From Pelistega suis (lineage in GTDB: Bacteria > Pseudomonadota > Gammaproteobacteria > Burkholderiales > Burkholderiaceae_B), in NCBI RefSeq assembly GCF_013133795.1, contig NZ_JABGBN010000003.1:124001-188000 (forward strand): a stretch of 64,000 nucleotides of DNA, given 5' to 3'. The position numbers were made by a program, and so were the translations under genes. Below are positions 45,745-55,490 of this stretch, piece by piece (position 1 is the first letter of the stretch; each line of letters opens with the position of its first letter). The notes beneath the pieces were generated by a model that was not told the origin of the DNA, made no database searches, and worked only from the letters and a program-made list of their open reading frames with translations.

Positions 45745-48700
45745 ATGAAAAATAAACAAAATTTAAGTTTGAAAGATTTGGCTAAGGCGCTAAAAGAGAA
45801 AGAGCCTGCCACACCCATAATCAATAAACTTAAGCAGAAAACACCAATACCTGTCGCCCCAAAAACCGTTGAGCCTGTGACAGCCGTCGTTACAGAAACC
45901 AGAGAACTGCCGGTTATCAGTTACGATGATGCTTTACCCGTGAGTGCTAAGCGTGATGAAATTGCTAAGGCAATTTTGCAACATCAGGTTGTGATTGTCT
46001 GTGGGGAAACAGGCTCAGGTAAAACCACACAACTTCCAAAGATTTGTCTTGAGTTAGGGCGAGGTAGTAAGGGACTCATTGGTCATACGCAACCTCGGCG
46101 TATTGCGGCAGTATCTGTTGCCAAACGAATTGCCCAAGAACTGAATACGGAGATAGGGGATTGGGTAGGTTATCAAGTTCGCTTTAACGATAAAACAGGT
46201 CCTAAGGCAGCGATTAAATTAATGACCGATGGTATTTTGCTTGCAGAAACGCAAAATGATCATCTCTTAAAAAAGTACGACACTATTATTATTGACGAGG
46301 CGCATGAACGTAGTTTAAATATCGACTTTTTGCTTGGCTTATTAAAAAATATTCTGAGAAAACGCCCTGATTTAAAACTGATTATTACATCCGCAACGAT
46401 TGATGCGGATAGATTTGCTCGTCATTTTGCTGATAAAAATGGTAAAGCAGCGCCAGTTATTGAAGTATCAGGACGGTTATATCCTGTTGAGGTGCGTTAT
46501 CGTCCGATTGGAGTAGTGGATGACGATGAAGAAACACCAAAAACCAATACAGAGCGTTTAGACCGAGATGAAGAAAAAGACCTGATTAATGGTATTGTGG
46601 ATGCGGTAGATGAATGTCATCATGCAGGATCAGGTGATATTCTCATATTTTTACCGGGGGAACGTGAGATTCGTGAGGCGGCTGAGGCTTTGCGTAAACA
46701 TAAGTTAGGAACAGGTCCTTCAGGGATGCAAGTTCTACCGCTATTTGCACGGATGTCACAGGCAGAGCAGGAGAAGATTTTTCAGCCTAATACCAATTTA
46801 CGACGTGTGATTTTAGCGACCAATGTGGCGGAAACATCACTGACTGTACCCGGTATTCGTTTTGTGATTGACAGTGGTTTGGCTAGAGTCAAGCGTTATT
46901 CTTGGCGTAATAAGGTCGAACAATTACAAATAGAAAAAATCAGTCAAGCCTCAGCCAATCAACGCTCAGGTCGATGTGGGCGTATTGGTTCTGGTATTTG
47001 TATTCGTCTTTATGACGAAATGGATTTTAAGCGTCGTGCTGCATTTAGTGACCCTGAGATTTTACGGTCCTCTTTAGCTTCGGTGATTTTACGCATGAAG
47101 GCGTTACGCTTGCATGATATCGAACAGTTTCCTTTTGTGGATAAGCCAACAGGTAAGGCTATTGCTGATGGTTATCATATTTTGCATGAGTTGGGTGCGT
47201 TAAATGAGCAAAATCATTTAACTGCCGTTGGACGTACACTGGCGGAATTGCCATTGGATCCTAAAATTGCACGTATGATTTTATCGGGTAAAGAGCAACA
47301 AAGTTTACGAGAGGTATTAATTATTGCAGCTGCTTTATCGGTGCAAGACCCAAGAGAGCGTCCATTTGATGCCAAAGAACAAAGCCAGCAAGCGCATGCT
47401 AAATTTAAAGATGAGAAGTCAGAATTTATTTCCTATCTAAAACTTTGGGATTGGTATCACGATAAGGTGGCTCATAAAGCCTCTCAACGAAAATTGGTAG
47501 AGGGGCTACGTAAGGAGTATTTATCACCTATCCGTTTACGAGAGTGGCATGATATACATACCCAGTTACTCACCTTAGTGGCAGAAAAAGGTTGGCGCAT
47601 TAATCAAACAGAGGCCACTTATGAGCAAATTCATAAAGCCTTACTGAGTGGCTTATTAGGTAATATTGGTTTAAAAAGTGAACAAGACGCTCAATTTTAC
47701 CAAGGAGCACGTGATATCCGATTTGTGATTCATCCGAGTTCTAGTATGGTGAAAAAAGCAGGTAAATGGATTATGGCGGGTGAATTAGTAGAAACCTCTC
47801 GTCTCTTTGCGCGGGTGGTGGCAAAGATTGAACCGCAATGGATTGAGCAATTAGCCTCACATTTACTCAAAAAACAATGGTCCGATCCACAATGGAATCG
47901 TCAACGAGGTCAGGTTCAGGTGAATGAGCGTGCGTCTTTATATGGTGTCCAAATTTATCAAGGACGTAAAGTTCATTTTGGGCGAATTGATCCTAAAGCA
48001 GCACGAGAAGTGTTTATTCGTGAAGCATTAGTGACAGGGGAGATTGATAGTCAATTACCCTTTATCGTTAAAAATACTCAGTTGATAGAGGAAATTGAGC
48101 GCTTAGAACATCGCTCGCGTCGTCCGGATATTTTGGTGGATGATGAGCTGATTTATGCTTTTTATGATAAGTTGATTGCACCAGATATTTGCCAAACAGC
48201 GGGTTTAGAGGCTTGGTACAAAGACTTAAGTGATGAGCAAAAAGACGCTTTAGTATTGGATAAGCAAAATTTAATGCGTCATGAAGCGGCGGGTATTACG
48301 ACGAATGTGTTTCCTAAGAAATTCACATGGGATGGGCTGGACTTACCTTTGGATTATCATTTTGAGCCAGGTTCCCCTAAGGATGGCGTCACCATGACAG
48401 TACCTGTGTATGCGTTACGACAAATAGATGCGGTTGCTGCTCAGTGGCTAGTGCCGGGGATGTTACGCGAGAAAGTACAGTTATTATTAAAGTCATTGCC
48501 ACAAAAATTACGCCGCCATTGCGTACCTTTACCTGAGTATGCAAGAGATTTCCACTTGCGTCATGAGAGCCTTTTGGCTAAGCCTAATCGTCCTTTATTA
48601 CAGGCTTTAATTGATGATATTTGGGAGCATACGCAAACGAGAGTGAAAGAAGAGGATTTTAAACTGGAAACCCTTCCTCCGCATATGCATATGATTTTTA

Positions 48701-49683
48701 AAGTGGTGGATGAGCATGGGCGCATGTTATCAGCAAGCCGTAATTTAGGTTTGCTAAAGGCAGAACATGCCTCTCAAACACAAGAAAGCTTTCAAAAAGT
48801 AGCGGGTAAGGATAAACAAGTCGCTGAGTTTTTAACGACAGATGAAATTGTTGATTGGAATTTTGGAGAATTACCTGAAATCCTTGAAATTAAACGTAAA
48901 AATCAATCGGTGATTGGTTATCCTGCTTTAATTGATGAGGGTACACATTGTTCTATCGATGTATTTGATGAATTAGAACAGGCACAGCAACAACATAAAA
49001 AAGGTTTGCTACGACTGTTTAAAATTGCTTTTAAAGAGCAGATTAAATACTGGCAAAAAAATATTCATGAATTGACCAAAATGAGTATGTTGTATTTGCC
49101 CTTAGGTACACAAGAAGAATTACTAGGGCAGATGATAGATTGTGCCTTAACCCAAGCAGCATTAAATGAACCATTGCCGGTGGATAAGGCGTCTTTTGAA
49201 CAACGTAAAGCAGTTGCTAAAGAAAAACTAGGATTAGTCATCAATGAAGTGGCTCGTTTAACCTTACAAATTTTGGAGCAATGGCAACAAACCCAGAAAA
49301 AAATGGGTGCTATTAAAGCACATAAAAATGCTTATCAAGATATGATGAGTAACCAAGCTGCTTTAATGACAAAAAACTTTCTGTTGGACAATGAGTATAC
49401 ACATTTAGCGCATTTTGTACGCTATTTAAAAGCCGATTTTGTCCGTGCAGAAAAGTTGCAAAGTGACCCAGAACGAGATACAAAATTAATGGCCGACATG
49501 GCACCATTATTGAGTAATTATCAACGTGCCTTTGCTCAATTAAAAGGGCGAGAAGATAAAGGACTAGAAGATTTTCGTTGGCTGTTGCAAGAGTTACGTG
49601 TCGCTTTATTTGCACAAGAGTTACGGACGCCAATGCCGGTGTCAATTAAACGATTGCAAAAGGCATGGCTGATGAGAGTATAA
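45745..49683 (+). CDS. hrpA: ATP-dependent RNA helicase HrpA (DEAH box)
   Basis: A 1312-residue helicase, close to the E. coli length. After a charged N-terminal tail come Walker A GETGSGKTTQLPK (residues about 91-103), DEAH (IIIDEAHERS), SAT (IITSATID) and the C-terminal helicase motif NQRSGRCGRIGSG, then the HA2/ratchet, OB-fold and a long HrpA-specific C-terminal region (DUF3418-type, about 690-1310). It acts on mRNA and stalled ribosomes. A TATAAT lies at 45710-45715. Confidence 0.96.
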   Translation: MKNKQNLSLKDLAKALKEKEPATPIINKLKQKTPIPVAPKTVEPVTAVVTETRELPVISYDDALPVSAKRDEIAKAILQHQVVIVCGETGSGKTTQLPKICLELGRGSKGLIGHTQPRRIAAVSVAKRIAQELNTEIGDWVGYQVRFNDKTGPKAAIKLMTDGILLAETQNDHLLKKYDTIIIDEAHERSLNIDFLLGLLKNILRKRPDLKLIITSATIDADRFARHFADKNGKAAPVIEVSGRLYPVEVRYRPIGVVDDDEETPKTNTERLDRDEEKDLINGIVDAVDECHHAGSGDILIFLPGEREIREAAEALRKHKLGTGPSGMQVLPLFARMSQAEQEKIFQPNTNLRRVILATNVAETSLTVPGIRFVIDSGLARVKRYSWRNKVEQLQIEKISQASANQRSGRCGRIGSGICIRLYDEMDFKRRAAFSDPEILRSSLASVILRMKALRLHDIEQFPFVDKPTGKAIADGYHILHELGALNEQNHLTAVGRTLAELPLDPKIARMILSGKEQQSLREVLIIAAALSVQDPRERPFDAKEQSQQAHAKFKDEKSEFISYLKLWDWYHDKVAHKASQRKLVEGLRKEYLSPIRLREWHDIHTQLLTLVAEKGWRINQTEATYEQIHKALLSGLLGNIGLKSEQDAQFYQGARDIRFVIHPSSSMVKKAGKWIMAGELVETSRLFARVVAKIEPQWIEQLASHLLKKQWSDPQWNRQRGQVQVNERASLYGVQIYQGRKVHFGRIDPKAAREVFIREALVTGEIDSQLPFIVKNTQLIEEIERLEHRSRRPDILVDDELIYAFYDKLIAPDICQTAGLEAWYKDLSDEQKDALVLDKQNLMRHEAAGITTNVFPKKFTWDGLDLPLDYHFEPGSPKDGVTMTVPVYALRQIDAVAAQWLVPGMLREKVQLLLKSLPQKLRRHCVPLPEYARDFHLRHESLLAKPNRPLLQALIDDIWEHTQTRVKEEDFKLETLPPHMHMIFKVVDEHGRMLSASRNLGLLKAEHASQTQESFQKVAGKDKQVAEFLTTDEIVDWNFGELPEILEIKRKNQSVIGYPALIDEGTHCSIDVFDELEQAQQQHKKGLLRLFKIAFKEQIKYWQKNIHELTKMSMLYLPLGTQEELLGQMIDCALTQAALNEPLPVDKASFEQRKAVAKEKLGLVINEVARLTLQILEQWQQTQKKMGAIKAHKNAYQDMMSNQAALMTKNFLLDNEYTHLAHFVRYLKADFVRAEKLQSDPERDTKLMADMAPLLSNYQRAFAQLKGREDKGLEDFRWLLQELRVALFAQELRTPMPVSIKRLQKAWLMRV

Positions 49684-50153
49684 GTTCGCTCTTGCTGTAT
49701 ATCGTCCTCACTGCAGAACTTGCGTATTGATACAGCCCACACTGCAGACAGTTCACTCTTGTTCCGGAAAGTGCTTCGCCGTTTCCAATGTCGCTGCAAG
49801 TGAATGTCTCTCCGTGTGGGCTAGTGCTCATTAGCACGGCAACGTTTACTCAAGCATTCAAGGTTTGCGGAGACATTTCGATGCACAAATAGTGCTCATT
49901 GGCATCATCACAAGCATCCACGGAGAGAACTTGATGTACCGAGCGAGTTTGCAAACGGCGAGCGATAGCGACGCACTTTGCTGTCCGAGCGAATACACAA
50001 TGTTCTGAAGTGGGTGATTGTGATTGATACTAGCAGCGACTGACAAAAACCTGTAGGCAGATTGGCGTATCCACAATAGTGTTAGTAGCAATCAGCGACT
50101 GATAAATTCTCAATGTTATAATGACACTTTTGCCCTTTTACAATACCTCGACT
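49684..50153. other. Repeat-rich, foldable non-coding region between hrpA and dnaE
   Basis: No convincing ORF on either strand. AGCCCACAC (49734-49742) faces GTGTGGGCT (49814-49822), and inside them AGACA-TTCACT and its complement are arranged to extend the stem. TCTCTCCGTG (49807-49816) faces CACGGAGAGA (49919-49928) as an alternative. GTGCT-CATT-AGCAC is a local hairpin. Imperfect direct repeats include AGTGCTCATT, CAAGCAT and CAGCGACTGA. TATAAT at 50117-50122 is a possible dnaE -10 box. It could be a structured RNA or a decayed repeat element. Confidence 0.5.
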
Positions 50154-53100
50154 ATGCATCAAGAACCGTCTTTTATCCATTTACGAAGCCACTCAGAGTT
50201 TTCTGTTGTGGACGGTATTATTCGTGTTGATGAGTTGATTAAAACGGCAAAACAATTCAAACAGCCAGCATTAGGCTTATCCGATTTAAGCAATTTATTT
50301 GGACAGATTAAGTTTTATAAACAAGCACGTAAAGCAGGGATTAAACCGATTATTGCTTGTGATTTGTGGATGAGTAATGAGGCTGATTCCAAAAAACCAT
50401 TTCGTTGCTTACTGATTGCCCGTAACCATCAAGGCTATTTAAGTCTTTGCGAAGTGATTTCTAAAGCGTGGTTGGAGAATGCTCAGTATGACCATGCAGA
50501 AATTCGTAAAGAATGGCTAAAAGACGCACCGGGACTTATTGCCTTATCTGGTGGTATTCAAGGAGATATTGGTCGTGCCATTGAAGTAGGCAATACCGCA
50601 CAGGCATTAGCACTCGCCAAAGAATGGAAAAGCTTATTTCCTAATGCATTTTATCTTGAGCTGCAGAGAGCCGGTTTTGATGGCGAGGAAAACTATATCC
50701 GAGAAACCGTGCATCTCGCACAACAATTACAAATTCCTGTCGTCGCGACACATCCTATTCAATTTTTATCTCAGGATGATTTTAATACGCACGAGGCACG
50801 AGTATGTATTTCTGATGGCGAGATTTTGGCAAATCCCTCTCGTCAACGTCGTTTTACGCCACAACAATACATGAAGAGTACGGAGGAAATGTGTGCTTTA
50901 TTTGCCGATATTCCTTCTGCTTTAGCTAATACAGTTGAAATCGCCAAACGTTGTAATGTCGAAATTGAGTTGGGTCGTCCGCAGTTACCTTTATTTCCCA
51001 CACCAGACGGCATTCCTTTGGATGAATATCTCGTTTACTTAGCGCAAGAGGGCTTGGCAAAACGGATGAAGCACCTTTATCCTGATGATAAAGAACGTGC
51101 CAAGCAATACCCTATTTATAACGAGCGCTTGGAGTGGGAATGTAAGACCATTATTTCTATGGGCTTCCCAGGCTATTTCTTAATCGTACAAGACTTTATT
51201 AACTGGGGTAAAAATAACGGTGTCCCTGTCGGTCCTGGACGTGGTTCAGGTGCAGGTTCCTTGGTGGCGTATGCCTTAGGGATTACTGATTTGGATCCGC
51301 TACGCTATGACTTGCTTTTTGAGCGATTTTTAAATCCAGAGCGTGTATCTATGCCTGACTTTGATATTGATTTCTGTCAGGATAATCGAGAAAAAGTCAT
51401 TGATTACGTTAAAGATAAATACGGACGTGGAGCGGTCAGTCAAATTGCGACGTTTGGTACTTTAGGGGCAAAAGCGGTTGTACGAGATGTAGGGCGTGTT
51501 TTAGAAATGCCTTATAGTCTTTGTGATCGTTTATCTAAATTAATTCCCTTTGACCCTGCAAATCCTTGGTCATTAGATAGAACATTAAAAGAAGAACCAG
51601 AGTTTAATCGTCAATATCAAGAGGATGAAGAGGTTCGAGCGATTGTGGATTTGGCAAAACCTCTTGAGGGGCTAACTCGTAATATTGGTATGCACGCGGG
51701 AGGCGTTTTAATTGCCCCAGGTAAGTTAACGGATTTCTGTCCCTTATATTGCCAACCAGGTAGTACATCGGTAGTATCACAGTATGATAAGGGGGATATT
51801 GAAGACGTAGGCTTAGTGAAGTTTGACTTCCTAGGCTTGCGTAACTTGACGATTCTAGATTGGGCCGTTCGTTATGTGCGTCGTTTTAATGAGGCACAAA
51901 AAGATTTTGATTTGATGAGTTTACCCTTAGATGATCAAAATGCTTATAAATTGCTTTGTGATGGCAATACCACGGCGGTTTTCCAGTTGGAATCGCGAGG
52001 GATGAAAGAACTATTGCGTAAGCTATTACCAAATACCTTTGAAGATATTATCGCGGTATTGGCACTTTATCGTCCAGGTCCATTGGAGTCCGGTATGGTG
52101 GATGATTTCGTTAATCGTAAGCATGGTAGGGCTGAAGTGGATTATTTCCATCCAGACCTAACTAATACCTTATCTAGTACATATGGTGTGATTGTTTACC
52201 AAGAACAGGTCATGCTAATTTCTCAAATTATTGGTGGATATTCTCTGGGCGGAGCAGATTTACTCCGTCGTGCCATGGGTAAGAAAAAACCAGAGGAAAT
52301 GGCAAAACACCGAGATTTGTTTGAAAAAGGAGCGGTAGAAAAAGGTTATGATGGCGAACTTGCTGTACGTTTATTTGACCTGATGGAAAAATTTGCAGGT
52401 TATGGATTTAACAAGAGTCACTCGGCGGCTTATGCACTTATTGCCTATCAAACGGCTTGGTTAAAGGCCTACCATCCTGCTGAATTTATTGCCGCCACGA
52501 TTTCATCGGATATGGATGATACGGATAAAGTCCAAGTTTTCTGGCGAGATGCACTAGATAATGGCTTGACCGTCTTACCGCCAGATATTAATCAATCGGT
52601 TTATCGTTTTGAGCCAGTTCTTGATGAGTATAGTGCCAAAGGTTTACCTCCACGGACTATCCGCTATGGATTAGGTGCGGTTAAAGGGACAGGACAGTCT
52701 GCCGTTGAAAATATTGTACAGGTTCGTGATGAGGGAGGGGTCTTTAAGGATTTATATGATTTCTGTCGTCGGGTTAATCGTCATACGGTAAATCGTCGCT
52801 CAGTAGAAGCATTGATTCGTGCAGGTGCCTTTGACTGTATTAGCCCTAATCGTGCAGCACTTTTAGCAAGTTTAGATCAAGCAATTAGCGCAGCTGATCA
52901 AGCCGACGCTAATGCAGACCAGTTTTCTTTGTTTGAAGATGATGCGGGTGCTTTAGTTGATGCTGAAATGGCAAAAGTAGCACCTTGGAATCTACATCAA
53001 GAACTGATTGAGGAAAAGCAAGCGTTAGGTTTTTATTATAGCCATCATTTATTTGACGTTTGGCGTGATGAGGTGCGTCGATTTATTCCGACAACCTTGG

Positions 53101-53651
53101 CAAATCTTGGAGAGTCTAAGGATTTGCAATGGATTGCAGGGGTATTAATTGGTACACGTAGCTTTAATCTCAAGAGTGAAGGAAATGAGGGTAATCCAGG
53201 GCGGTTGTATTTTTTGTTAATGGACGACGGAAGTGCACAATTAGAAATCATGTGTCCAGAAGAGGTTTATCTACAGTATAAACATCTAGTAGAAACCGAT
53301 AATTTATTAATTGTTCAAGTAAGAGCAAAGCAAAATCGTTTTAATGGAACTTTACGCTTAACGGCCGAGGTATTGCATAATTTACAGTCGGCAAGAGAAG
53401 CAAAAGCGCGTTATTTACGTCTATCTTTAACAGAAAAGCATAGTGCTAAAGTTCTCAAATACACACTTAATCCTTTCCGTGCAGCTCCTGAAAATGGTAT
53501 TCCTGGGGTGTGGGTTAAAGTTGATTTATCCGTCAAGAATCAATTTAGTTGTGAGTTGCGTCTGGGTGAGGAGTGGCGCATTAGAATGGCGAGTGAGTTA
53601 TTTAGCCATTTGCATGAGAAACAAATTGCTTATGAGGTTGAGTATTCTTAA
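50154..53651 (+). CDS. dnaE: DNA polymerase III, alpha subunit
   Basis: A 1165-residue replicative polymerase from ATG 50154 (MHQEPSFIHLRSHSEFSVVDG, the usual opening). A frame-sharing ATG at 50121 would add 11 residues but overlaps the TATAAT box. Domains: PHP (about 5-270), polymerase core with GPGRGSGAGSLVAYALG and the catalytic aspartates in MPDFDIDF, GMHAGGVLIAP, then a YGFNKSHSAAYALIAYQTAWLKAYHP thumb/finger segment, helix-hairpin-helix (about 835-900), a clamp-binding QFSLF motif at about residue 923, and an OB fold (about 1000-1070). Its stop overlaps the converging DUF218 gene by four bases. Confidence 0.97.
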   Translation: MHQEPSFIHLRSHSEFSVVDGIIRVDELIKTAKQFKQPALGLSDLSNLFGQIKFYKQARKAGIKPIIACDLWMSNEADSKKPFRCLLIARNHQGYLSLCEVISKAWLENAQYDHAEIRKEWLKDAPGLIALSGGIQGDIGRAIEVGNTAQALALAKEWKSLFPNAFYLELQRAGFDGEENYIRETVHLAQQLQIPVVATHPIQFLSQDDFNTHEARVCISDGEILANPSRQRRFTPQQYMKSTEEMCALFADIPSALANTVEIAKRCNVEIELGRPQLPLFPTPDGIPLDEYLVYLAQEGLAKRMKHLYPDDKERAKQYPIYNERLEWECKTIISMGFPGYFLIVQDFINWGKNNGVPVGPGRGSGAGSLVAYALGITDLDPLRYDLLFERFLNPERVSMPDFDIDFCQDNREKVIDYVKDKYGRGAVSQIATFGTLGAKAVVRDVGRVLEMPYSLCDRLSKLIPFDPANPWSLDRTLKEEPEFNRQYQEDEEVRAIVDLAKPLEGLTRNIGMHAGGVLIAPGKLTDFCPLYCQPGSTSVVSQYDKGDIEDVGLVKFDFLGLRNLTILDWAVRYVRRFNEAQKDFDLMSLPLDDQNAYKLLCDGNTTAVFQLESRGMKELLRKLLPNTFEDIIAVLALYRPGPLESGMVDDFVNRKHGRAEVDYFHPDLTNTLSSTYGVIVYQEQVMLISQIIGGYSLGGADLLRRAMGKKKPEEMAKHRDLFEKGAVEKGYDGELAVRLFDLMEKFAGYGFNKSHSAAYALIAYQTAWLKAYHPAEFIAATISSDMDDTDKVQVFWRDALDNGLTVLPPDINQSVYRFEPVLDEYSAKGLPPRTIRYGLGAVKGTGQSAVENIVQVRDEGGVFKDLYDFCRRVNRHTVNRRSVEALIRAGAFDCISPNRAALLASLDQAISAADQADANADQFSLFEDDAGALVDAEMAKVAPWNLHQELIEEKQALGFYYSHHLFDVWRDEVRRFIPTTLANLGESKDLQWIAGVLIGTRSFNLKSEGNEGNPGRLYFLLMDDGSAQLEIMCPEEVYLQYKHLVETDNLLIVQVRAKQNRFNGTLRLTAEVLHNLQSAREAKARYLRLSLTEKHSAKVLKYTLNPFRAAPENGIPGVWVKVDLSVKNQFSCELRLGEEWRIRMASELFSHLHEKQIAYEVEYS

Positions 53652-54400
53652 ATCCAACCTCTTATATAGTATGTCATAAGCCCAATATATTCTTTGATAA
53701 TTGAGCGACTACCTTCTAATGCTCTGGTATTAGGTAAAAAAGGGTGTAAACCAGGAGGTAAAACAATCTGTGGAGGGTTTGGAGCTGGGATGGGATGATA
53801 GCCTAAGTTTTGCAATACTGCCATTGAGCGGGGCATATGTAGAGCTGAGGTAACGAGCAGTATTTTTGTAATACCTTCTTGTTTTAATAGCTTATCCACA
53901 AAAAAGGCATTTTCTCGAGTAGTGGTGCTTTTGTTTTCAATCAGTAGGTTTTCTTTGGGAATACCACGGTTGCGTAATTGCATTGCCATTCCTTGTGCCT
54001 CGCTAACATTCCCTTCTAAAGCCGCACCAGAGAGAATAATTTTAGGGGCTTTACCCATAAAAAATAAATCATCTGCTGTATCAATGCGTGCATGACGTGT
54101 TTGTTTGGAGTAGTTACCAAACCAATTAGCACGATTATTCGCTGTATTGCCTCCAAAGACCACAATCGCTTCAGCGGTGGGTGATATGGAGGGTGGTGTA
54201 TAAGGATAACGATTCTCTAAATAGCCACCTAATATAAGCGAAGTGATAGGTAACGACCATAGTAGCAACCAGCTTAAACCTGCCATAATACTAAAAAAAG
54301 ACAGTAATTTACGCTTAAAAATAGCAAAAAGTACCCCGAGTATCACGAGAAAGATACATAAATTAAGCGGAATAATGAGAGAGATTAAATAGCTTTTCAT
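53648..54400 (-). CDS. DUF218 (YdcF/ElyC/SanA-like) membrane protein
   Basis: A 250-residue protein with two N-terminal membrane helices (about 5-25 and 33-58) and a periplasmic DUF218 domain: AEAIVVFGGNT, PKIILSGAALEGNVSEAQGMAMQLRNRGIPKENLLIENKSTTTRENAFFV and KILLVTSALHMPRSMAVLQNLGYHPIPAP. ElyC-like members affect envelope integrity. It starts four bases inside the heptosyltransferase-like gene's end (ATGA-type overlap), which suggests a joint role in the envelope. Confidence 0.88.
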   Translation of the reverse strand: MKSYLISLIIPLNLCIFLVILGVLFAIFKRKLLSFFSIMAGLSWLLLWSLPITSLILGGYLENRYPYTPPSISPTAEAIVVFGGNTANNRANWFGNYSKQTRHARIDTADDLFFMGKAPKIILSGAALEGNVSEAQGMAMQLRNRGIPKENLLIENKSTTTRENAFFVDKLLKQEGITKILLVTSALHMPRSMAVLQNLGYHPIPAPNPPQIVLPPGLHPFLPNTRALEGSRSIIKEYIGLMTYYIRGWI

Positions 54401-55347
54401 ATGAGTTGCTTAATTTGAGTAAGAACTTCATCAATGCTTGGCCATGCATCCATTTTGCCTACTATTTTTGCGGTAGGAGACCAGGGTCCTGTACGAGTTG
54501 GCTCTGTTACTCCAATTAATGTGAGTTGATGTGGCGCTCCTAAACTGGCAAGGTGTGAGACACCTGAGTCATTACAAATGACGATAGTGGCTTTTTTAAG
54601 TAAGGCAACAAAAGCACCTAAACCAATAGGTGGTAAGAGTGTTGCTGTGGGAGCATTTTTTAATGCCATCTCTTTTTCATTGGGTGGAGGTGCCATCACG
54701 ACAAGATAATTCTCTTGTTGTAAACGGCGAGTAAGTTCATCAAAATGTGGCCATACCTTTTCTCGGCCTTTGTGCTTACCTGTTGCCGTTGGTGCGATAA
54801 GAATAAAGGGTTGATGATTAAGGGAGGCAATAATTTGATCAGCTTCTTGCTGGTGTTGTTGTGTGAGTGCTAATGATAAGTAAGGAGATACCTTCTCAGA
54901 GGGAGAAAAACCCCAATACATTAAAGCGGTTTTTGTCAGGTAATACCAAGATTCCACTGCATGTAATGTATTTGTAGGTTTACTAACAGGCCATTTGAGT
55001 AGCAGACTGCGACCGTCATCACGATAACCTGCACAAGGTAAACCTGCTAGACGAAAGGTCAAGGCACTCGTTAATGAGTCTGGTAATAGTAAGCCGACAC
55101 TTTTACCAAGCGTAGGCTTTTGTTGTTGATGTGCTTTTATTAGACGACGATCTTCTAGCCATTTTCCACTAAGGGCAATAAAATCATGGGCTTTTATGCC
55201 ACTTAATAAATCTTTTGCCCATGGTTTTGCACAAATCACGACCTCACAACCTGTCTCAAGAACAGCTTGTAAAGAAGGTAGGGACATACATACATCACCA
55301 ATCCAATTGGGTAAGCGGATATAAATACGGCTAATCGATTTAGTCAT
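54397..55347 (-). CDS. Glycosyltransferase family 9 protein (heptosyltransferase-like)
   Basis: About 316 residues from the ATG at 55347 (MTKSISRIYIRLPNWIGDVCMSLPSLQAV); an ATG at 55356 or TTG at 55359 would add 3-4 residues, and none has a strong Shine-Dalgarno. The GT9/GT-B pattern is clear: LPNWIGDV at the N-terminus, ILIAPTATGKHKGREKVWPHFDEL in the middle and CNDSGVSHLASLGAPHQLTLIGVTEPTRTGPW near the end. It probably adds heptose to the LPS inner core; WaaF, WaaC and WaaQ cannot be separated by eye. It is divergent from msbA. Confidence 0.87.
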   Translation of the reverse strand: MTKSISRIYIRLPNWIGDVCMSLPSLQAVLETGCEVVICAKPWAKDLLSGIKAHDFIALSGKWLEDRRLIKAHQQQKPTLGKSVGLLLPDSLTSALTFRLAGLPCAGYRDDGRSLLLKWPVSKPTNTLHAVESWYYLTKTALMYWGFSPSEKVSPYLSLALTQQHQQEADQIIASLNHQPFILIAPTATGKHKGREKVWPHFDELTRRLQQENYLVVMAPPPNEKEMALKNAPTATLLPPIGLGAFVALLKKATIVICNDSGVSHLASLGAPHQLTLIGVTEPTRTGPWSPTAKIVGKMDAWPSIDEVLTQIKQLI

Positions 55348-55428
55348 CAAAAACATCAATTAAAAGAGGGAATGCTGTATTTTAAACAGAAATTTTGCCA
55401 TGATTTATGAACTAGGCTAAACTTTTCA

Positions 55429-55469
55429 CAGAATTTCTTGGAAAACCATTAAAATTCTGGGTGTTTTCC
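55429..55469 (+). other. Overlapping alternative hairpins upstream of msbA
   Basis: CAGAATTT (55429-55436) can pair with AAATTCTG (55452-55459); GGAAAA (55440-55445) can pair with TTTTCC (55464-55469). The two are interleaved, so they would form a pseudoknot or exclude one another. Confidence 0.3.
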
Positions 55470-55490
55470 GCAAAATAATAAAGCGAGTTA

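Noticed and set aside
49313-49837. Overlapping minus-strand open frames at the hrpA end
   Set aside because: Mostly antisense to hrpA or composed of low-complexity stretches in the repeat-rich spacer; no start signals and mutually overlapping.
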